Origin: JBQCDV01 sp051960855
GTDB taxonomy: Bacteria > Actinomycetota > Actinomycetes > JAJZTN01
Length of the DNA: 64,000 nt
NCBI GenBank assembly: GCA_051960855.1
Contig: JBQCDV010000091.1
Span: 62,001-126,000, forward strand
Direction: 5' to 3'
This document shows, piece after piece, positions 1-9,633 of this stretch. The notes under the pieces are model-generated. The model did no database searches. It was given only the letters and a program-made list of their open reading frames with translations, and was not told where the DNA came from. Both the position numbers and the translations under genes were made by a program. Every line of letters starts with the position of its first letter. Positions within the stretch are counted from its first letter, which is position 1.

Positions 1-11
1 CCGCGGCGAAT

Positions 12-60
12 GGGTCAGTTGCCGCAACCCGTGGGCTCTTTCAGTTGCGGCACGTGACCC
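12..60. terminator. Long inverted repeat downstream of accD
   Basis: Two 17-base arms (12-28 and 44-60) match as an inverted repeat at 15 of 17 positions, with a 15-base loop. The inner nine bases (TGCCGCAAC / GTTGCGGCA) pair perfectly. It lies about 90 bases past the stop of the leftward fatty-acid operon, so a transcription terminator is the simplest reading, although there is no T-run. An operator for a gene left of the window is the alternative. The rest of 1-146 shows no gene. Confidence 0.45.
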
Positions 61-146
61 GATGCCGAGTCCCCCGACGTGCTGCCCCCCGGACCGGCCG
101 AACCGTGCTGAGGAGGCTGCTCGTCGTCGCCGCGCTGCCCCCGTGA

Positions 147-1562
147 CTACAGCGGGATGTTGCCGTGCTGCCCGCGCAGCCCCGGCCGGTCGGCCTCGGC
201 GATGGCGCGGGCGATCGCCGAGCGGGTCTGAGTGGGGTCGATGACCTCGTCGATCACGCCGATCTCGACGGCACGGGGCAGGCCGCCGGCGAGCTTCTCG
301 TGCTCCGCCGCCAGCTCCAGCTCGACCTGCGCGCGCTGCTCGTCCGGCACTTCCGCCAGCCGGCGTCGGTGCAGGATGCGGATGGCAGCGACCGCTCCCA
401 TGACCGCCAGCTCCGCCGTCGGCCACGCGAAGACCTTGGTCGCTCCGAGAGCGCGGGAGTTCATCGCGATATACGCGCCGCCGTAGGACTTGCGGGTGAC
501 GAGGGTGACGCGCGGGACGACGGTCTCGGCGAAGGCGTGCAGCAGCTTGGCGCCGCGACGGACCACCCCGTCCCACTCCTGCCCGACACCGGGCAGGTAG
601 CCGGGGACGTCGACGATGACGGCCAAGGGGACCCCGAGGGCGTCGCACATGCGGACGAAGCGGGCTGCCTTCTCCGCGCTCGAGGAGTCGAGGCAGCCGC
701 CGAGCCGGAGCGGGTTGTTGGCAATGACGCCGATGGTGCGGCCGCCGAGACGGCCGAGAGCGGTGACGATGTTCGGCGCCCAGCGTGGGTGCAGCTCGAG
801 CGGCTCGTCGTCGAGGAGGGCGGCGACGAGCGGGTGCACGTCGTAGGCCCGCTTCGCCGACTCGGGCAGGTTCGCCCCCAGGTCGACGTCCTCGACGGAG
901 TCGACGTCGAGCGTGCCCTGGCTGCCCAGCAGCGAGCACAGCCGGCGCGCCTCGTCGAAGGCCGCGTCGGTGGTCTCGGTGACGACGTGCACGACGCCGC
1001 TGCGGCGGCCGTGGGGCTCGGGACCGCCGAGGCGGAGCGCGTCGACGTTCTCGCCGGTGACCGACCGGACGACGTCCGGGCCGGTGACGAAGACGCGTCC
1101 CTCGGGTCCGAGGATGACGATGTCGGTCAGGGCGGGGCCGTAGGCCGCTCCTCCCGCGGCGGGGCCGAGCACGACGGAGATCTGCGCGATCTTGCCGGAG
1201 GCCCGCGTCATGATGGCGAAGACCTCGCCGACGGCGTGCAGTGACACGACGCCCTCAGGGAGCCGGGCGCCGCCGCTGTGCCAGAGCCCCACGATCGGGG
1301 TGCCATCTGCGAGGGCGCGCTGGTAGGCGGCGAGGATCACCTTGCAGCCGTCCACGCCCATCGCGCCGCCCATCACGGTGGCGTCCGAGACGAAGGCCGT
1401 GACAGGGGTGCCGTCGACGTGCCCGCGGGCGGCGAGCATGCCGCTGCGGTCGCGCTCGGTGAGCAGCTCGACCGTGCCGGGGTCGAAGAACCGCTCCAGG
1501 CGCAGGACGGGGTCGCGCGGGTCGACCTCGACGGTGAGACCAGGTGCCGCTGTCGTCGTCAC
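147..1562 (-). CDS. accD: Acyl-CoA carboxylase carboxyltransferase (beta) subunit
   Basis: Carboxyltransferase subunit that moves CO2 from biotin on the alpha subunit to acetyl- or propionyl-CoA, giving malonyl- or methylmalonyl-CoA in the cytoplasm. The 471-residue protein carries the crotonase-type carboxyltransferase fold; GGARLPEG (about residue 97) and the glycine-rich GPAAGGAAYGPAL stretch (about 134) are the N-terminal acyl-CoA site, and VPGYLPGVGQE (about 322) belongs to the C-terminal half. The C-terminus (RGQHGNIPL) is typical of actinobacterial AccD proteins. It starts with GTG and overlaps the fabF stop by 4 bp, so it is translationally coupled as the last gene of the fabD-fabH-acpP-fabF operon and would supply that pathway with malonyl-CoA. 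Acetyl- versus propionyl-CoA preference cannot be told from sequence alone. Confidence 0.9.
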   Translation of the reverse strand: MTTTAAPGLTVEVDPRDPVLRLERFFDPGTVELLTERDRSGMLAARGHVDGTPVTAFVSDATVMGGAMGVDGCKVILAAYQRALADGTPIVGLWHSGGARLPEGVVSLHAVGEVFAIMTRASGKIAQISVVLGPAAGGAAYGPALTDIVILGPEGRVFVTGPDVVRSVTGENVDALRLGGPEPHGRRSGVVHVVTETTDAAFDEARRLCSLLGSQGTLDVDSVEDVDLGANLPESAKRAYDVHPLVAALLDDEPLELHPRWAPNIVTALGRLGGRTIGVIANNPLRLGGCLDSSSAEKAARFVRMCDALGVPLAVIVDVPGYLPGVGQEWDGVVRRGAKLLHAFAETVVPRVTLVTRKSYGGAYIAMNSRALGATKVFAWPTAELAVMGAVAAIRILHRRRLAEVPDEQRAQVELELAAEHEKLAGGLPRAVEIGVIDEVIDPTQTRSAIARAIAEADRPGLRGQHGNIPL

Positions 1563-2830
1563 GAGGCGCTCCGGACAGCGAGGGCGACGTTGTGGCCGCC
1601 GAAGCCGAAGGAGTTGTTCAGGGCGAGCAGCTCTCCCTCGGGCAGCGCCCGCGGCTCCCCTCGCGCCACATCGAGACGAACGTCGTCGTCGGGGTCCTCG
1701 AGGTTGGCTGTCGGCGGCACCTGGCGGTGGTAGAGCGCGAGGATCGTGGCGATGGTCTCGACCGCGCCGGCCGCACCGAGCAGGTGGCCGGTCATGGACT
1801 TGGTCGAGGTGACGACGACCTTGTCGGCTGCGTCGCCGAGCGCTTCATGGATGGCCGCGGACTCCGCGACGTCGCCGACGGGCGTGGAGGTGGCGTGCGC
1901 GTTGATGTGCACGACCTGGTCGGGCGTGGCGCCGGCGTCGGCCAGTGCCAGCCCCATAGCGCGGGCCGCACCGGCGCCCGTGGGGTCGGGGGCCGCGATG
2001 TGATGGGCATCGGAGGTGATGCCCGCCCCGGCGATTACGCCGTACACCCGGGCGCCGCGAGCCGTGGCCGACGACAGCCGCTCGAGGACGAGCACGCCCG
2101 CGCCCTCGCCGAGGACGAAGCCGTCTCGGCCCTTGTCGTAGGGCCGCGACGCGCGCTCCGGCTCGTCGTTGCGGGTCGACAGTGCCTGCATCGCGGCGAA
2201 GCCCGCGACGGGCAGCGGGTGGATCGCGGCCTCGGTGCCGCCGGCCAGGACGACGTCGGCGCGGCCGCTGCGGATCATGTCGGCGGCGTAGGCAATCGCC
2301 TCGGCGCCGCTGGAGCAGGCGCTGACCGTCGTGTGGGAGCCGGCGCGGGCCTGGAACTCGATGCTCACCCATGCTGCGGGCGAGTTGGGCATCAGCATCG
2401 GCACCGTCATCGGCAGCACCCGTCGCGCGCCGCGCTCCTTGAGCGTGTCGTAGGCGTCGAGCAGGGTCGTGACCCCACCGATGCCGCTGGCGATCACCAC
2501 GCCGAGGCGCTCAGGGTCCACCTCGGGTGTGCCCGCGTCCTGCCACGCCTCCCGCGCCGCGATCATCGCGAACTGCCCGGCGCGGTCCATGCGCTTGCGC
2601 TCGGGGACCGGGAGCACCTCGGCAGGCTCGACGGCGATCGTGCAGGCGAACTGCACGGGCACCATGTCGACCCAGTCGTAGGTCAGGGGCCGGGCGCCAC
2701 TGCGGCCCGCGAGCATGGCCTCCCAGGTGGACGGGACATCTCCGCCGAGCGGGGTCGTCGCGCCGAGCCCGGTGACGACGATCGGGTCGTCAGCTCCGCT
2801 GCCGCGGCCGGCAGTCGCGTCGCTGCTCAT
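1559..2830 (-). CDS. fabF: Beta-ketoacyl-ACP synthase II
   Basis: Condensing enzyme that elongates acyl-ACP with malonyl-ACP in type II fatty-acid synthesis. At 423 residues it has the normal family length. The Cys-His-His triad is visible: Cys in TVSACSSGAEAI, His in NAHATSTPVGD and His in SMTGHLLGAAGA; the C-terminal FGFGGHN loop is also present. The ATG start has AGGAAGG about 9 bases upstream. It follows acpP after a 159-base repeat-containing gap and overlaps accD by 4 bp. Confidence 0.95.
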   Translation of the reverse strand: MSSDATAGRGSGADDPIVVTGLGATTPLGGDVPSTWEAMLAGRSGARPLTYDWVDMVPVQFACTIAVEPAEVLPVPERKRMDRAGQFAMIAAREAWQDAGTPEVDPERLGVVIASGIGGVTTLLDAYDTLKERGARRVLPMTVPMLMPNSPAAWVSIEFQARAGSHTTVSACSSGAEAIAYAADMIRSGRADVVLAGGTEAAIHPLPVAGFAAMQALSTRNDEPERASRPYDKGRDGFVLGEGAGVLVLERLSSATARGARVYGVIAGAGITSDAHHIAAPDPTGAGAARAMGLALADAGATPDQVVHINAHATSTPVGDVAESAAIHEALGDAADKVVVTSTKSMTGHLLGAAGAVETIATILALYHRQVPPTANLEDPDDDVRLDVARGEPRALPEGELLALNNSFGFGGHNVALAVRSAS

Positions 2831-2853
2831 GTCTGGCCTTCCTGGATCGGAAA

Positions 2854-2936
2854 ATCGGTGGCCGGTTGATCGGTAAATCGGTGGGCCGGTTGTTCGGTGG
2901 GCCGCTTGTTCGGTTGGCCGGTGGCCGCTTGTTCGG
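2854..2936. repeat. Degenerate tandem repeat between acpP and fabF
   Basis: About five imperfect copies of a roughly 16-base unit resembling TCGGTGGGCCGSTTGT fill most of the 159-base acpP-fabF gap. Copies vary by one to three bases and in length. The repeats are short of A/T and do not form one clean hairpin. They could space the genes or affect the relative expression of acpP and fabF; no function is shown. Confidence 0.55.
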
Positions 2937-2989
2937 GGACGCCGCAGCCGGGGCGAGACGCTCGCCCCCGCTACGTCGTTCGGGACGTA

Positions 2990-3238
2990 CTAGCTCTGGG
3001 CGCGCTGGATGAAGGCGACGGCGTCGCCGACGGTGCGCAGGTTCTTGACCTCGTCGTCCGGGATCTTCACGCCGAACTTGTCCTCGGCGTTGACGACGAT
3101 CGTCATCATCGACAGCGAGTCGATGTCGAGGTCGTCGGTGAAGGACTTGTCGGGCTGGACGTCCGAGGCGGGGATGCCGGTCTCTTCGTTGACGATCTCG
3201 GCGAGGCCGTCAAGGATGTCCTGCTCGGTGCTGGCCAT
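2990..3238 (-). CDS. acpP: Acyl carrier protein
   Basis: Small acidic carrier (82 residues) that holds growing acyl chains on a phosphopantetheine arm. The attachment serine lies in LDIDSLSMM (about residues 36-44), the family's DSL motif. The start ATG is preceded by AGGAGG. It sits between fabH and fabF, the standard actinobacterial order, and is almost certainly the ACP of primary fatty-acid synthesis rather than of a polyketide cluster. Confidence 0.95.
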   Translation of the reverse strand: MASTEQDILDGLAEIVNEETGIPASDVQPDKSFTDDLDIDSLSMMTIVVNAEDKFGVKIPDDEVKNLRTVGDAVAFIQRAQS

Positions 3239-3305
3239 AGGGTCTGCTCCTCCTGTTGTGTGGGGTCGAAGGTCGGTCGGATGTCACGGCGGGAGCGCCG
3301 CGCGG

Positions 3306-4319
3306 TCAGGGTAGGCGCACCACCTGGGCGGCGAACACCAGCCCGGCGCCGAAGCCGATCAGGAGGGCGAGGTCGCCGCTCTTGGCCTCGCCCGCCTCGA
3401 GCATCCGCTCCATGGCGAGCGGAATCGAGGCAGCCGAGGTGTTGCCCTGGTCGGCGATGTCGCGGGCGACGGGCACGTCAGCGGGCAGCTTGAGTGCCTT
3501 GATCATCGCGTCGGTGATGCGCATGTTGGCCTGGTGGGGGATGAAGGCGTCGAGGTCGGAGGCTTCGATGCCGGCGGCGTCCAGCGCCTGCTGGGCGACC
3601 TTGGCCATCTCCCACACTGCCCACCGGAAAACCGTCTGGCCCTGCATCGTCAGGGGAATCCACTCGGTGCGGCCCTCGCGGACGTCGATCCACGTGCCGG
3701 TGTGGTTGATCGCCTCGTACTTCGAGCCGTCCGAGCCCCACACGGTCGGGCCGATGGCGGGGGTGTCGCTCGGGCCGACCACGACAGCGCCCGCGCCGTC
3801 GCCGAAGAGGAACGCCGTCGAGCGGTCGTGCTTGTCGGTGAAGTCGGAGAGCTTCTCGCACCCCACCACGACGACGTACTGCGCCGACCCGCCCCGCACC
3901 ATGTCATGGGCGAGGGAGACGCCGTAGCAGAAGCCGGCGCAGGCCGCGGAGATGTCGAAGGCGGGCACACCGTGGGCGCCGAGGCGCTCGGCGAGCAGGG
4001 CGGCGCCGCTGGGCGTCTGCAGCGGGTGGGTCACGGTGGCGAGCAGGACCGCACCGACCTGCTCCGGGGAGATCCCGGCCTGGGCCAGCGCCTTGCCGGC
4101 AGCCGCCGTGGCCATGTCCACGACGGTCTCGTCCTCGGCGGCCCAACGCCGCGTGACGATCCCCGAACGCTCCCGGATCCACTCATCGGAGGAGTCGATG
4201 TACTGGCAGATCTCCTCGTTGGTCACCACGCGGGACGGGCGGTAGCCGCCCACTCCGAGGATGCGGGCGTGGCGGGCGCCGGCAGGGACGGCGAGCTCGA
4301 CGGTGCGGTCGCTGGGCAT
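3306..4319 (-). CDS. fabH: Beta-ketoacyl-ACP synthase III
   Basis: Initiates fatty-acid synthesis by condensing an acyl-CoA primer with malonyl-ACP; in actinomycetes branched primers are common. The 337-residue protein has the Cys-His-Asn triad: Cys in ISAACAGFCYG, His in IPHQANMRI and Asn in GNTSAASIP. The ATG has AGGAGG 5 bases upstream. It is the second gene of the operon, 21 bp after fabD. Confidence 0.95.
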   Translation of the reverse strand: MPSDRTVELAVPAGARHARILGVGGYRPSRVVTNEEICQYIDSSDEWIRERSGIVTRRWAAEDETVVDMATAAAGKALAQAGISPEQVGAVLLATVTHPLQTPSGAALLAERLGAHGVPAFDISAACAGFCYGVSLAHDMVRGGSAQYVVVVGCEKLSDFTDKHDRSTAFLFGDGAGAVVVGPSDTPAIGPTVWGSDGSKYEAINHTGTWIDVREGRTEWIPLTMQGQTVFRWAVWEMAKVAQQALDAAGIEASDLDAFIPHQANMRITDAMIKALKLPADVPVARDIADQGNTSAASIPLAMERMLEAGEAKSGDLALLIGFGAGLVFAAQVVRLP

Positions 4320-4340
4320 GGGGGCCTCCTGTCGGCGGGG

Positions 4341-5525
4341 TCAGTGGGGGCTGAGCTCGGGGTGCAGCCGGACGAGCGGCTGGCCGGGTGCGACCGGATC
4401 GCCGTCCTCGACGAGCCACTCGACGACCGTGCCGCCGTGCGGTGCCAGGACGTCGCGGTCGTCGCGGCGCGTGCGGACCGCCCCGACCCGGCTGCCCGGC
4501 TCGAGAGCGCTGCCGACGGGGGCGCCGTCGGAGACGAACGTGCCCGAGGCCGGCGCCACCAGCAGGCGCCAGGTGGGGGAGTCGTCCATGGGGCTGGCGC
4601 TGCCGTGACGCGCGATCAGGTCGCGGGCGGCGTCGAGGTCGTCGGGCGTCTTGAGGGCCAGCGTCTCCACACCCGGCAGCGCCCGCTTGATCAGCCCGGT
4701 GAGCGTGCCGGCCGGAGGCATCTCGATGACGGCGGTGACGCCCAGGTCCTGCATCGACTGCATGCACAGGTCCCAGCGGACCGGTGAGCTGACCTGCGTG
4801 ACGAGGCGCCGCAGCACGTCGCGGCCGTCGTGGACGACCGACCCGTCGGCGTTGGACAGCAGGCGCGTGCGGGGGTCGTGCACGCTGATGGCCCGGGCCA
4901 GCTTGCCGAGCACCTCCACCGCGGAGGCCATGTGCTGGGTGTGGAACGCCCCCGCCACCTGCAGGGGGATGAGGCGGGCCTTCGCCGGCGGGTCGGACTT
5001 CAGCGCCTCGAGCTGCTCAAGAGTCCCGGCTGCCACGACCTGGCCGGCTCCGTTGATGTTGGCCGGGGTGAGCCCGTGCCGCTCGAGAGCAGCCAGAACG
5101 TCGTCCGCGTCGCCCCCCAGGACGGCCGTCATCCCGGTCGGGGTGCGGCGGCTGGCCTCCGCCATCGCCTTGCCGCGCTCACGCACGAAGACCATCGCCT
5201 GCTCGGCACTGATCACCCGGGCGCCGGCAGCGGCCGCGATTTCACCGACACTGTGGCCGGCGATCGCCCCGATGGAGCGGAACGCATCCGCCGGATGCGG
5301 GAAGAGCGCGAGCGCCGACACCATCGCCGAGGCGACCAGCAGGGGCTGGGCCACGGCGGTGTCGCGGATGGTCTCGGCGTCGGAGGTGGTGCCGTGCTCG
5401 ACGAGGTCGATGCCGGCGACGGCGGAGAGCCAGTGGAGCCGGTCGGCGAAGCCGGGGAGCTCGAGCCAGGGAGTGAGGAAGCCGGGGGTCTGCGCACCCT
5501 GTCCCGGGGCCACGACGACGAGCAT
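4341..5525 (-). CDS. fabD: Malonyl-CoA:ACP transacylase with C-terminal lipoyl-like domain
   Basis: Transfers malonate from CoA to ACP. The catalytic serine is in AGHSVGEIAAAAG and the partner histidine in GAFHTQHM. The start is taken at the ATG before LVVVAPGQGAQTPG, where family similarity begins; an in-frame ATG 45 bases upstream would put extra residues across the control region. The protein is 394 residues, against roughly 310 for stand-alone FabD. The extra C-terminal 75 or so residues (from TWRLLVAPASG to the end) look like a biotinyl/lipoyl hammerhead domain, with a VLAPHGGTVVEWLVEDGDPV stretch, but the usual modified lysine is absent (RDDRDV occupies that turn). It is therefore probably a non-modified structural or docking module. 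First gene of the fab operon. Confidence 0.9.
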   Translation of the reverse strand: MLVVVAPGQGAQTPGFLTPWLELPGFADRLHWLSAVAGIDLVEHGTTSDAETIRDTAVAQPLLVASAMVSALALFPHPADAFRSIGAIAGHSVGEIAAAAGARVISAEQAMVFVRERGKAMAEASRRTPTGMTAVLGGDADDVLAALERHGLTPANINGAGQVVAAGTLEQLEALKSDPPAKARLIPLQVAGAFHTQHMASAVEVLGKLARAISVHDPRTRLLSNADGSVVHDGRDVLRRLVTQVSSPVRWDLCMQSMQDLGVTAVIEMPPAGTLTGLIKRALPGVETLALKTPDDLDAARDLIARHGSASPMDDSPTWRLLVAPASGTFVSDGAPVGSALEPGSRVGAVRTRRDDRDVLAPHGGTVVEWLVEDGDPVAPGQPLVRLHPELSPH

Positions 5526-5590
5526 GGGTCCACTCTGGACCGTCGAAGGGTGCCAACAGGCAACCGGCACCGACGAACTTCGGCCATGAT

Positions 5591-5613
5591 CTTTTGTAGG
5601 AACCCCACAAAAG
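5591..5613. promoter_or_regulatory. Dyad CTTTTGT-N9-ACAAAAG, likely FasR/MabR-type operator
   Basis: A perfect 7-bp inverted repeat (5591-5597 and 5607-5613, 9-base spacer) lies in the 88-base gap between the PucR-family regulator stop and the fabD start. It is strikingly AT-rich for this genome. From memory, the mycobacterial orthologue MabR recognises TTTTGT and ACAAAA half-sites upstream of its fatty-acid operon; here the same half-sites occur with a shorter spacer. Direct repression or activation of fabD-fabH-acpP-fabF-accD is inferred. Confidence 0.7.
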
Positions 5614-6825
5614 CTACGGCGGAAGCAGCCGCCCGAGGGTGAGGGCCAGCTGCAGGATGTAGGCGTCCCGCGGGTGGGTGGCGGTCAGGCCGGTGATCTC
5701 CGCCACGCGCCGCAGCCGGTAGCGGACGGTGTTGGGGTGCACGAACAGCAGTCGGCCCGTGGCCTCGACCGACCCGCCGTGCTCGAGGAAAGCCGCGAGG
5801 GTCTCGAGCAGAGCCGATCCCGCGTCGGCGACGGGAGCGTAGACCTCGGTGACCAGGGAACGGCGGGCATGTCCATCTCCGGACAGCGCACGTTCAGGCA
5901 GCAGCTCGTCGGCGCGGACGGGGCGGGGAGCGTCCGGCCAGCCGGCCACCGACCGGAGGCCGGCGACGGCGGCCCGGGCCGAGGCGGCCGCGTGCAGCAG
6001 GTCGGGCACGACCGGGCCGACCACGACGGGTCCGGGCCCGAAGGCGGCAGTCACCGCTCGGGCGCCGTCGGTGGCGTCACCGACCCCTCCGAGGACTGCG
6101 ACCAGCCGGTCGCCCTGCACTCCGGTGAGCACGTCGAGCCCCACGAGCCGGGCGCGCCGCCGGACGTCCTCGACGACGGTCTCGGCCTCAGTTGCGGAGT
6201 GCTCGGCGCGCGCCGGGGCGTGCCCCACCACGACGGCGACGCCGCTGCCGCTGGTCCAGCCCAAGGCGGCCGCCCGGGAGCGCACCGACTCATCGGCCTC
6301 GCCGCGCAGCACGGAGTCGACGACGAGGGCCTCCAGGCGGGCGTCCCACGCCCCGCGTGCCTCGGCGGCCTTGGCGTAGATGTCGGCCGCTGCGAAGGCG
6401 ACCTCGCGGGAGTAGCGCAGCACCGCTTCGCGCAGCAGCGGCTGCTCGTCGGCAGGAACGATGACCTCGATCTGCGACTCGACCACGTCGATCGTCGCCC
6501 GGACCAGCTCGACGGTCTGCTGCAGCGTCACTGCCCGAGTGAGCTCGCGCGGTGCCGTGCCGAAGACGTCGGCAGTGATGGTCGGAGACTGCGTCGGGTC
6601 CCGGAACCAGGCGACGAAGGCGGCGATGCCCGCCTGCGCCACCAGTCCCACCCAGGACCGCTCGGCTGGTCCCATGGCGCGGTACCAGCCGAGCTGGGCG
6701 TCCATCCGCTCCAACGCCGCCGCGGCCAGCAGACTGGTCGACTGCTCGACGCGTCGGACCGTCTCCGGCGCTGGTGCGGGAAGCGCCGGAGCCGGAAGCG
6801 GCTGCGCGACCTCAGGCCTCGCCAC
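5614..6825 (-). CDS. fasR: PucR-family regulator of fatty-acid synthesis (FasR/MabR-like)
   Basis: Probable DNA-binding regulator of the adjacent fab operon. The C-terminal 60 or so residues form the PucR helix-turn-helix, including [20 protein letters not shown]; the middle holds a GGDEF-related sensory region typical of CdaR/PucR proteins. Gene order aceE, regulator, fabD, fabH, acpP, fabF matches Streptomyces FasR and mycobacterial MabR loci. The open frame extends far into aceE, but that part reads as antisense low-complexity sequence, so a GTG at 6825 is chosen. That gives 403 residues and a 14-bp overlap with the aceE end. The exact start is uncertain. Confidence 0.85.
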   Translation of the reverse strand: MARPEVAQPLPAPALPAPAPETVRRVEQSTSLLAAAALERMDAQLGWYRAMGPAERSWVGLVAQAGIAAFVAWFRDPTQSPTITADVFGTAPRELTRAVTLQQTVELVRATIDVVESQIEVIVPADEQPLLREAVLRYSREVAFAAADIYAKAAEARGAWDARLEALVVDSVLRGEADESVRSRAAALGWTSGSGVAVVVGHAPARAEHSATEAETVVEDVRRRARLVGLDVLTGVQGDRLVAVLGGVGDATDGARAVTAAFGPGPVVVGPVVPDLLHAAASARAAVAGLRSVAGWPDAPRPVRADELLPERALSGDGHARRSLVTEVYAPVADAGSALLETLAAFLEHGGSVEATGRLLFVHPNTVRYRLRRVAEITGLTATHPRDAYILQLALTLGRLLPP

Positions 6826-9550
6826 CCTCGCTGCCCGTCGTTCCGGCGCGGACGTCGTCGAGCTGGTACTTCTCGATGGCCTCGCGCACGGCCTCCGGCT
6901 TGACCTCCCCGTTGCGGGCCAGCTCGGCGAGGGTCTGGACGACGATCGAAGGCCCGTCGACCTTGAAGTACCGCCGGGCGGCCATGCGGGTGTCGGAGAA
7001 GCCGAACCCGTCGGCGCCGAGGCTGACGAAGCGACCCGGCATCCACGGCAGGATCTGGTCGGGAACGGCGCGCATCCAGTCGCTGACGGCGATGCGCGGG
7101 CCGGGCTGGTCACCGAACGTGGCGGTCAGGTAGGGCGTCCGCTGCTCCTCGGGGTGCATGAGGTTCCACTCGTCGCACTCGAGGCCGTCGCGACGAAGCT
7201 CGGTCCACGAGGTCACCGACCAGACGTCGGCGGCGACTCCCCAGTCGCGCAGCAGCAGCTCCTGGGCCTCGAACGCCCACGGCACCGCCACACCGCTGGC
7301 GAGCAGCTGGGCCCGCGGCCGGTCCTCGTGGGCAGCCTCGCTGCGGGAGAGCAGGTAGATGCCCTTGAGCAGACCGTTGACGTCGAGGTGCTCCGGCGCC
7401 TGCGGCTGCAGCATCGGCTCGTTGTAGACCGTCAGGTAGTAGTAGATGTTCTCCGGGTTGTCGCCGTACATCCGCCGCAGCCCGTCGCGCACGATGTGCC
7501 CGATCTCGTAGGCGTACGCGGGGTCGTAGGCGACGACCGCGGGGTTGGTCGAGGCCAGCAGCAGGGAGTGCCCGTCGGCGTGCTGCAGGCCCTCACCGGT
7601 CAAAGTGGTGCGCCCGGCGGTCGCGCCGAGCAGGAAACCGCGGGCCATCTGGTCCGAGGCCGCCCAGAGGAAGTCGCCGGTGCGCTGGAAGCCGAACATC
7701 GAGTAGAAGATGTAGATCGGCACCATCGGCTCGCCGTGCGTGGCGTAGGACGTAGCCGCCGCCGTCCAGGACGAGACCGAGCCGGACTCGTTGATCCCCT
7801 CGTGCAGGATCTGCCCGTTGGTGGCCTCCTTGTAGGCCAGCATCAGCTCGCGGTCGACCGACATGTAGTTCTGCCCGTGCGGCGAGTAGATCTTCGCGGT
7901 CGGGAAGAGCGAGTCCATGCCGAAGGTGCGGGCCTCGTCGGGGATGACCGGCACGAAGCGCTTGCCGAGCTCGGGGTCCTTCATGAGCTCCTTGACGAGG
8001 CGCACGAAGGCCATGGTGGTGGCGACCGGCTGCTTGCCCGATCCCCGGTTGACCACCTCGAACGGCTTGTCGCTGGGCTGCGGCAGCGGCTTGGTCCAGT
8101 CCGTGCGCCGCTTCGGCAGCGAGCCACCGAGCTGCCGGCGCCGTTCGAGGAGGTACTGGATCTCCTCGTTGTCCGGGCCCGGGTTGATGTACGGCGGCAT
8201 CTTCGGGTTGCGCTCGAGCTCCTCGTCCGTGATGGGGAGAAAGAGCCGGTCGCGGAAGGCCTTGAGGTCCTCGAGGGTCAGCTTCTTCATCTGGTGCGTC
8301 GCGTTGCGCGCCTCGAAGTGGCTGCCCAGCGTCCAGCCCTTGATCGTCTTCGCAAGGATGACCGTCGGCTGGCCGGTGTGCTTCATGGCCGCGTCGTAGG
8401 CGGCATAGAGCTTGCGGTAGTCGTGGCCGCCGCGCTTGAGCGCCCAGATCTCGTCGTCGCTCAGGTGCTCGACCATCTTGCGTGTGCGCGGGTCGCGGCC
8501 GAAGAAGTGCTCGCGGACGAAGGCGCCGGACTCAGCCTTGTAGGTCTGGTAGTCGCCGTCGTTGGTGACGTTCATCAGGTTGACCAGCGCGCCGTCGACG
8601 TCGCCTGCGAGCAGGGCATCCCACTCGCGCCCCCAGATGACCTTGATGACGTTCCAGCCGGCTCCGCGGAAGAACGACTCCAGCTCCTGGATCACCTTGC
8701 CGTTGCCGCGGACGGGCCCGTCGAGCCGCTGCAGATTGCAGTTGATGACGAAGGTGAGGTTGTCGAGCTCCTCACGAGCCGCGACACCGATCGCGCCCAG
8801 GCTCTCCGGCTCGTCCATCTCGCCGTCGCCGAGGAACGCCCAGACGTGCTGCTGGCTGGTGTCCTTGATGCCGCGGTGCTGGAGGTACTTGTTGAAGCGG
8901 GCCTGGTAGATCGCGTTCATGGGCCCGATGCCCATGGAGACGGTGGGGAACTCCCAGAAGTGCGGCATCAGCCGCGGGTGCGGGTAGGACGGCAGGCCGC
9001 CACCGGGGTGGGACTTCTCCTGCCGGAACCCGTCCAGGTCGTTCTCGGTGAGCCGGCCCTCGAGGAAGGCACGGGCGTAGATCCCGGGGGAGGCGTGGCC
9101 CTGGATGAAGATCTGGTCGCCGCCGCCGGGGTGGTCCTTGCCGCGGAAGAAGTGGTTGAAGCCGACCTCGTACATGCTGGCGCTGGAGGCGTAGGTCGAG
9201 ATGTGGCCACCGACGCCGATGCCGGGCCGCTGGGCGCGGTGCACCATCACGGCGGCGTTCCAGCGCATGTACGCGCGCAGCCGGCGCTCGACGTACTCGT
9301 CGCCGGGGAACCACGGCTCCGCCTCAGGCGGGATCGTGTTGATGTAGTCGGTGCTGCGCAGCGACGGGACCCCGACTTGGTCTTCGCGCGCACGCTTCAG
9401 CAGGCTCAGCATCAGGTAGCGCGCCCGGGTGCGACCGCGCTGCTCGACGACCTGGTCGAGCGACTCGAGCCACTCCGAGGTCTCGTCGGGGTCGATGTCG
9501 GGAAGCTGGCTGGGCAGACCGTTACTGATGATCCGACCGGTGTCAGACAC
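6812..9550 (-). CDS. aceE: Pyruvate dehydrogenase E1 component, homodimeric type
   Basis: Thiamine-diphosphate enzyme that decarboxylates pyruvate and passes the acetyl group to lipoyl-E2. The 912-residue length fits the homodimeric AceE family. The ThDP-binding [10 protein letters not shown] motif lies near residue 240 and is followed by [15 protein letters not shown]; the [16 protein letters not shown] stretch is also characteristic. The GTG start has a strong AGGAGG 6 bases upstream. Its product, acetyl-CoA, feeds the downstream fatty-acid genes, and lipA/lipB at 56-58 kb make the cofactor of the partner E2. Confidence 0.96.
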   Translation of the reverse strand: MSDTGRIISNGLPSQLPDIDPDETSEWLESLDQVVEQRGRTRARYLMLSLLKRAREDQVGVPSLRSTDYINTIPPEAEPWFPGDEYVERRLRAYMRWNAAVMVHRAQRPGIGVGGHISTYASSASMYEVGFNHFFRGKDHPGGGDQIFIQGHASPGIYARAFLEGRLTENDLDGFRQEKSHPGGGLPSYPHPRLMPHFWEFPTVSMGIGPMNAIYQARFNKYLQHRGIKDTSQQHVWAFLGDGEMDEPESLGAIGVAAREELDNLTFVINCNLQRLDGPVRGNGKVIQELESFFRGAGWNVIKVIWGREWDALLAGDVDGALVNLMNVTNDGDYQTYKAESGAFVREHFFGRDPRTRKMVEHLSDDEIWALKRGGHDYRKLYAAYDAAMKHTGQPTVILAKTIKGWTLGSHFEARNATHQMKKLTLEDLKAFRDRLFLPITDEELERNPKMPPYINPGPDNEEIQYLLERRRQLGGSLPKRRTDWTKPLPQPSDKPFEVVNRGSGKQPVATTMAFVRLVKELMKDPELGKRFVPVIPDEARTFGMDSLFPTAKIYSPHGQNYMSVDRELMLAYKEATNGQILHEGINESGSVSSWTAAATSYATHGEPMVPIYIFYSMFGFQRTGDFLWAASDQMARGFLLGATAGRTTLTGEGLQHADGHSLLLASTNPAVVAYDPAYAYEIGHIVRDGLRRMYGDNPENIYYYLTVYNEPMLQPQAPEHLDVNGLLKGIYLLSRSEAAHEDRPRAQLLASGVAVPWAFEAQELLLRDWGVAADVWSVTSWTELRRDGLECDEWNLMHPEEQRTPYLTATFGDQPGPRIAVSDWMRAVPDQILPWMPGRFVSLGADGFGFSDTRMAARRYFKVDGPSIVVQTLAELARNGEVKPEAVREAIEKYQLDDVRAGTTGSEGGEA

Positions 9551-9633
9551 GGGCGTCCTCCTGTTAGTAGCGACTCCACGCTATCTCTCGTCCGGGCGAC
9601 CGTGACGACCACGGCAGGCACGAAAGGGGCCGG

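Noticed and set aside
5526..5570. Longer FabD start at 5570
   Set aside because: It adds residues with no family similarity and lies in the control region; the ATG at 5525 fits the family start.
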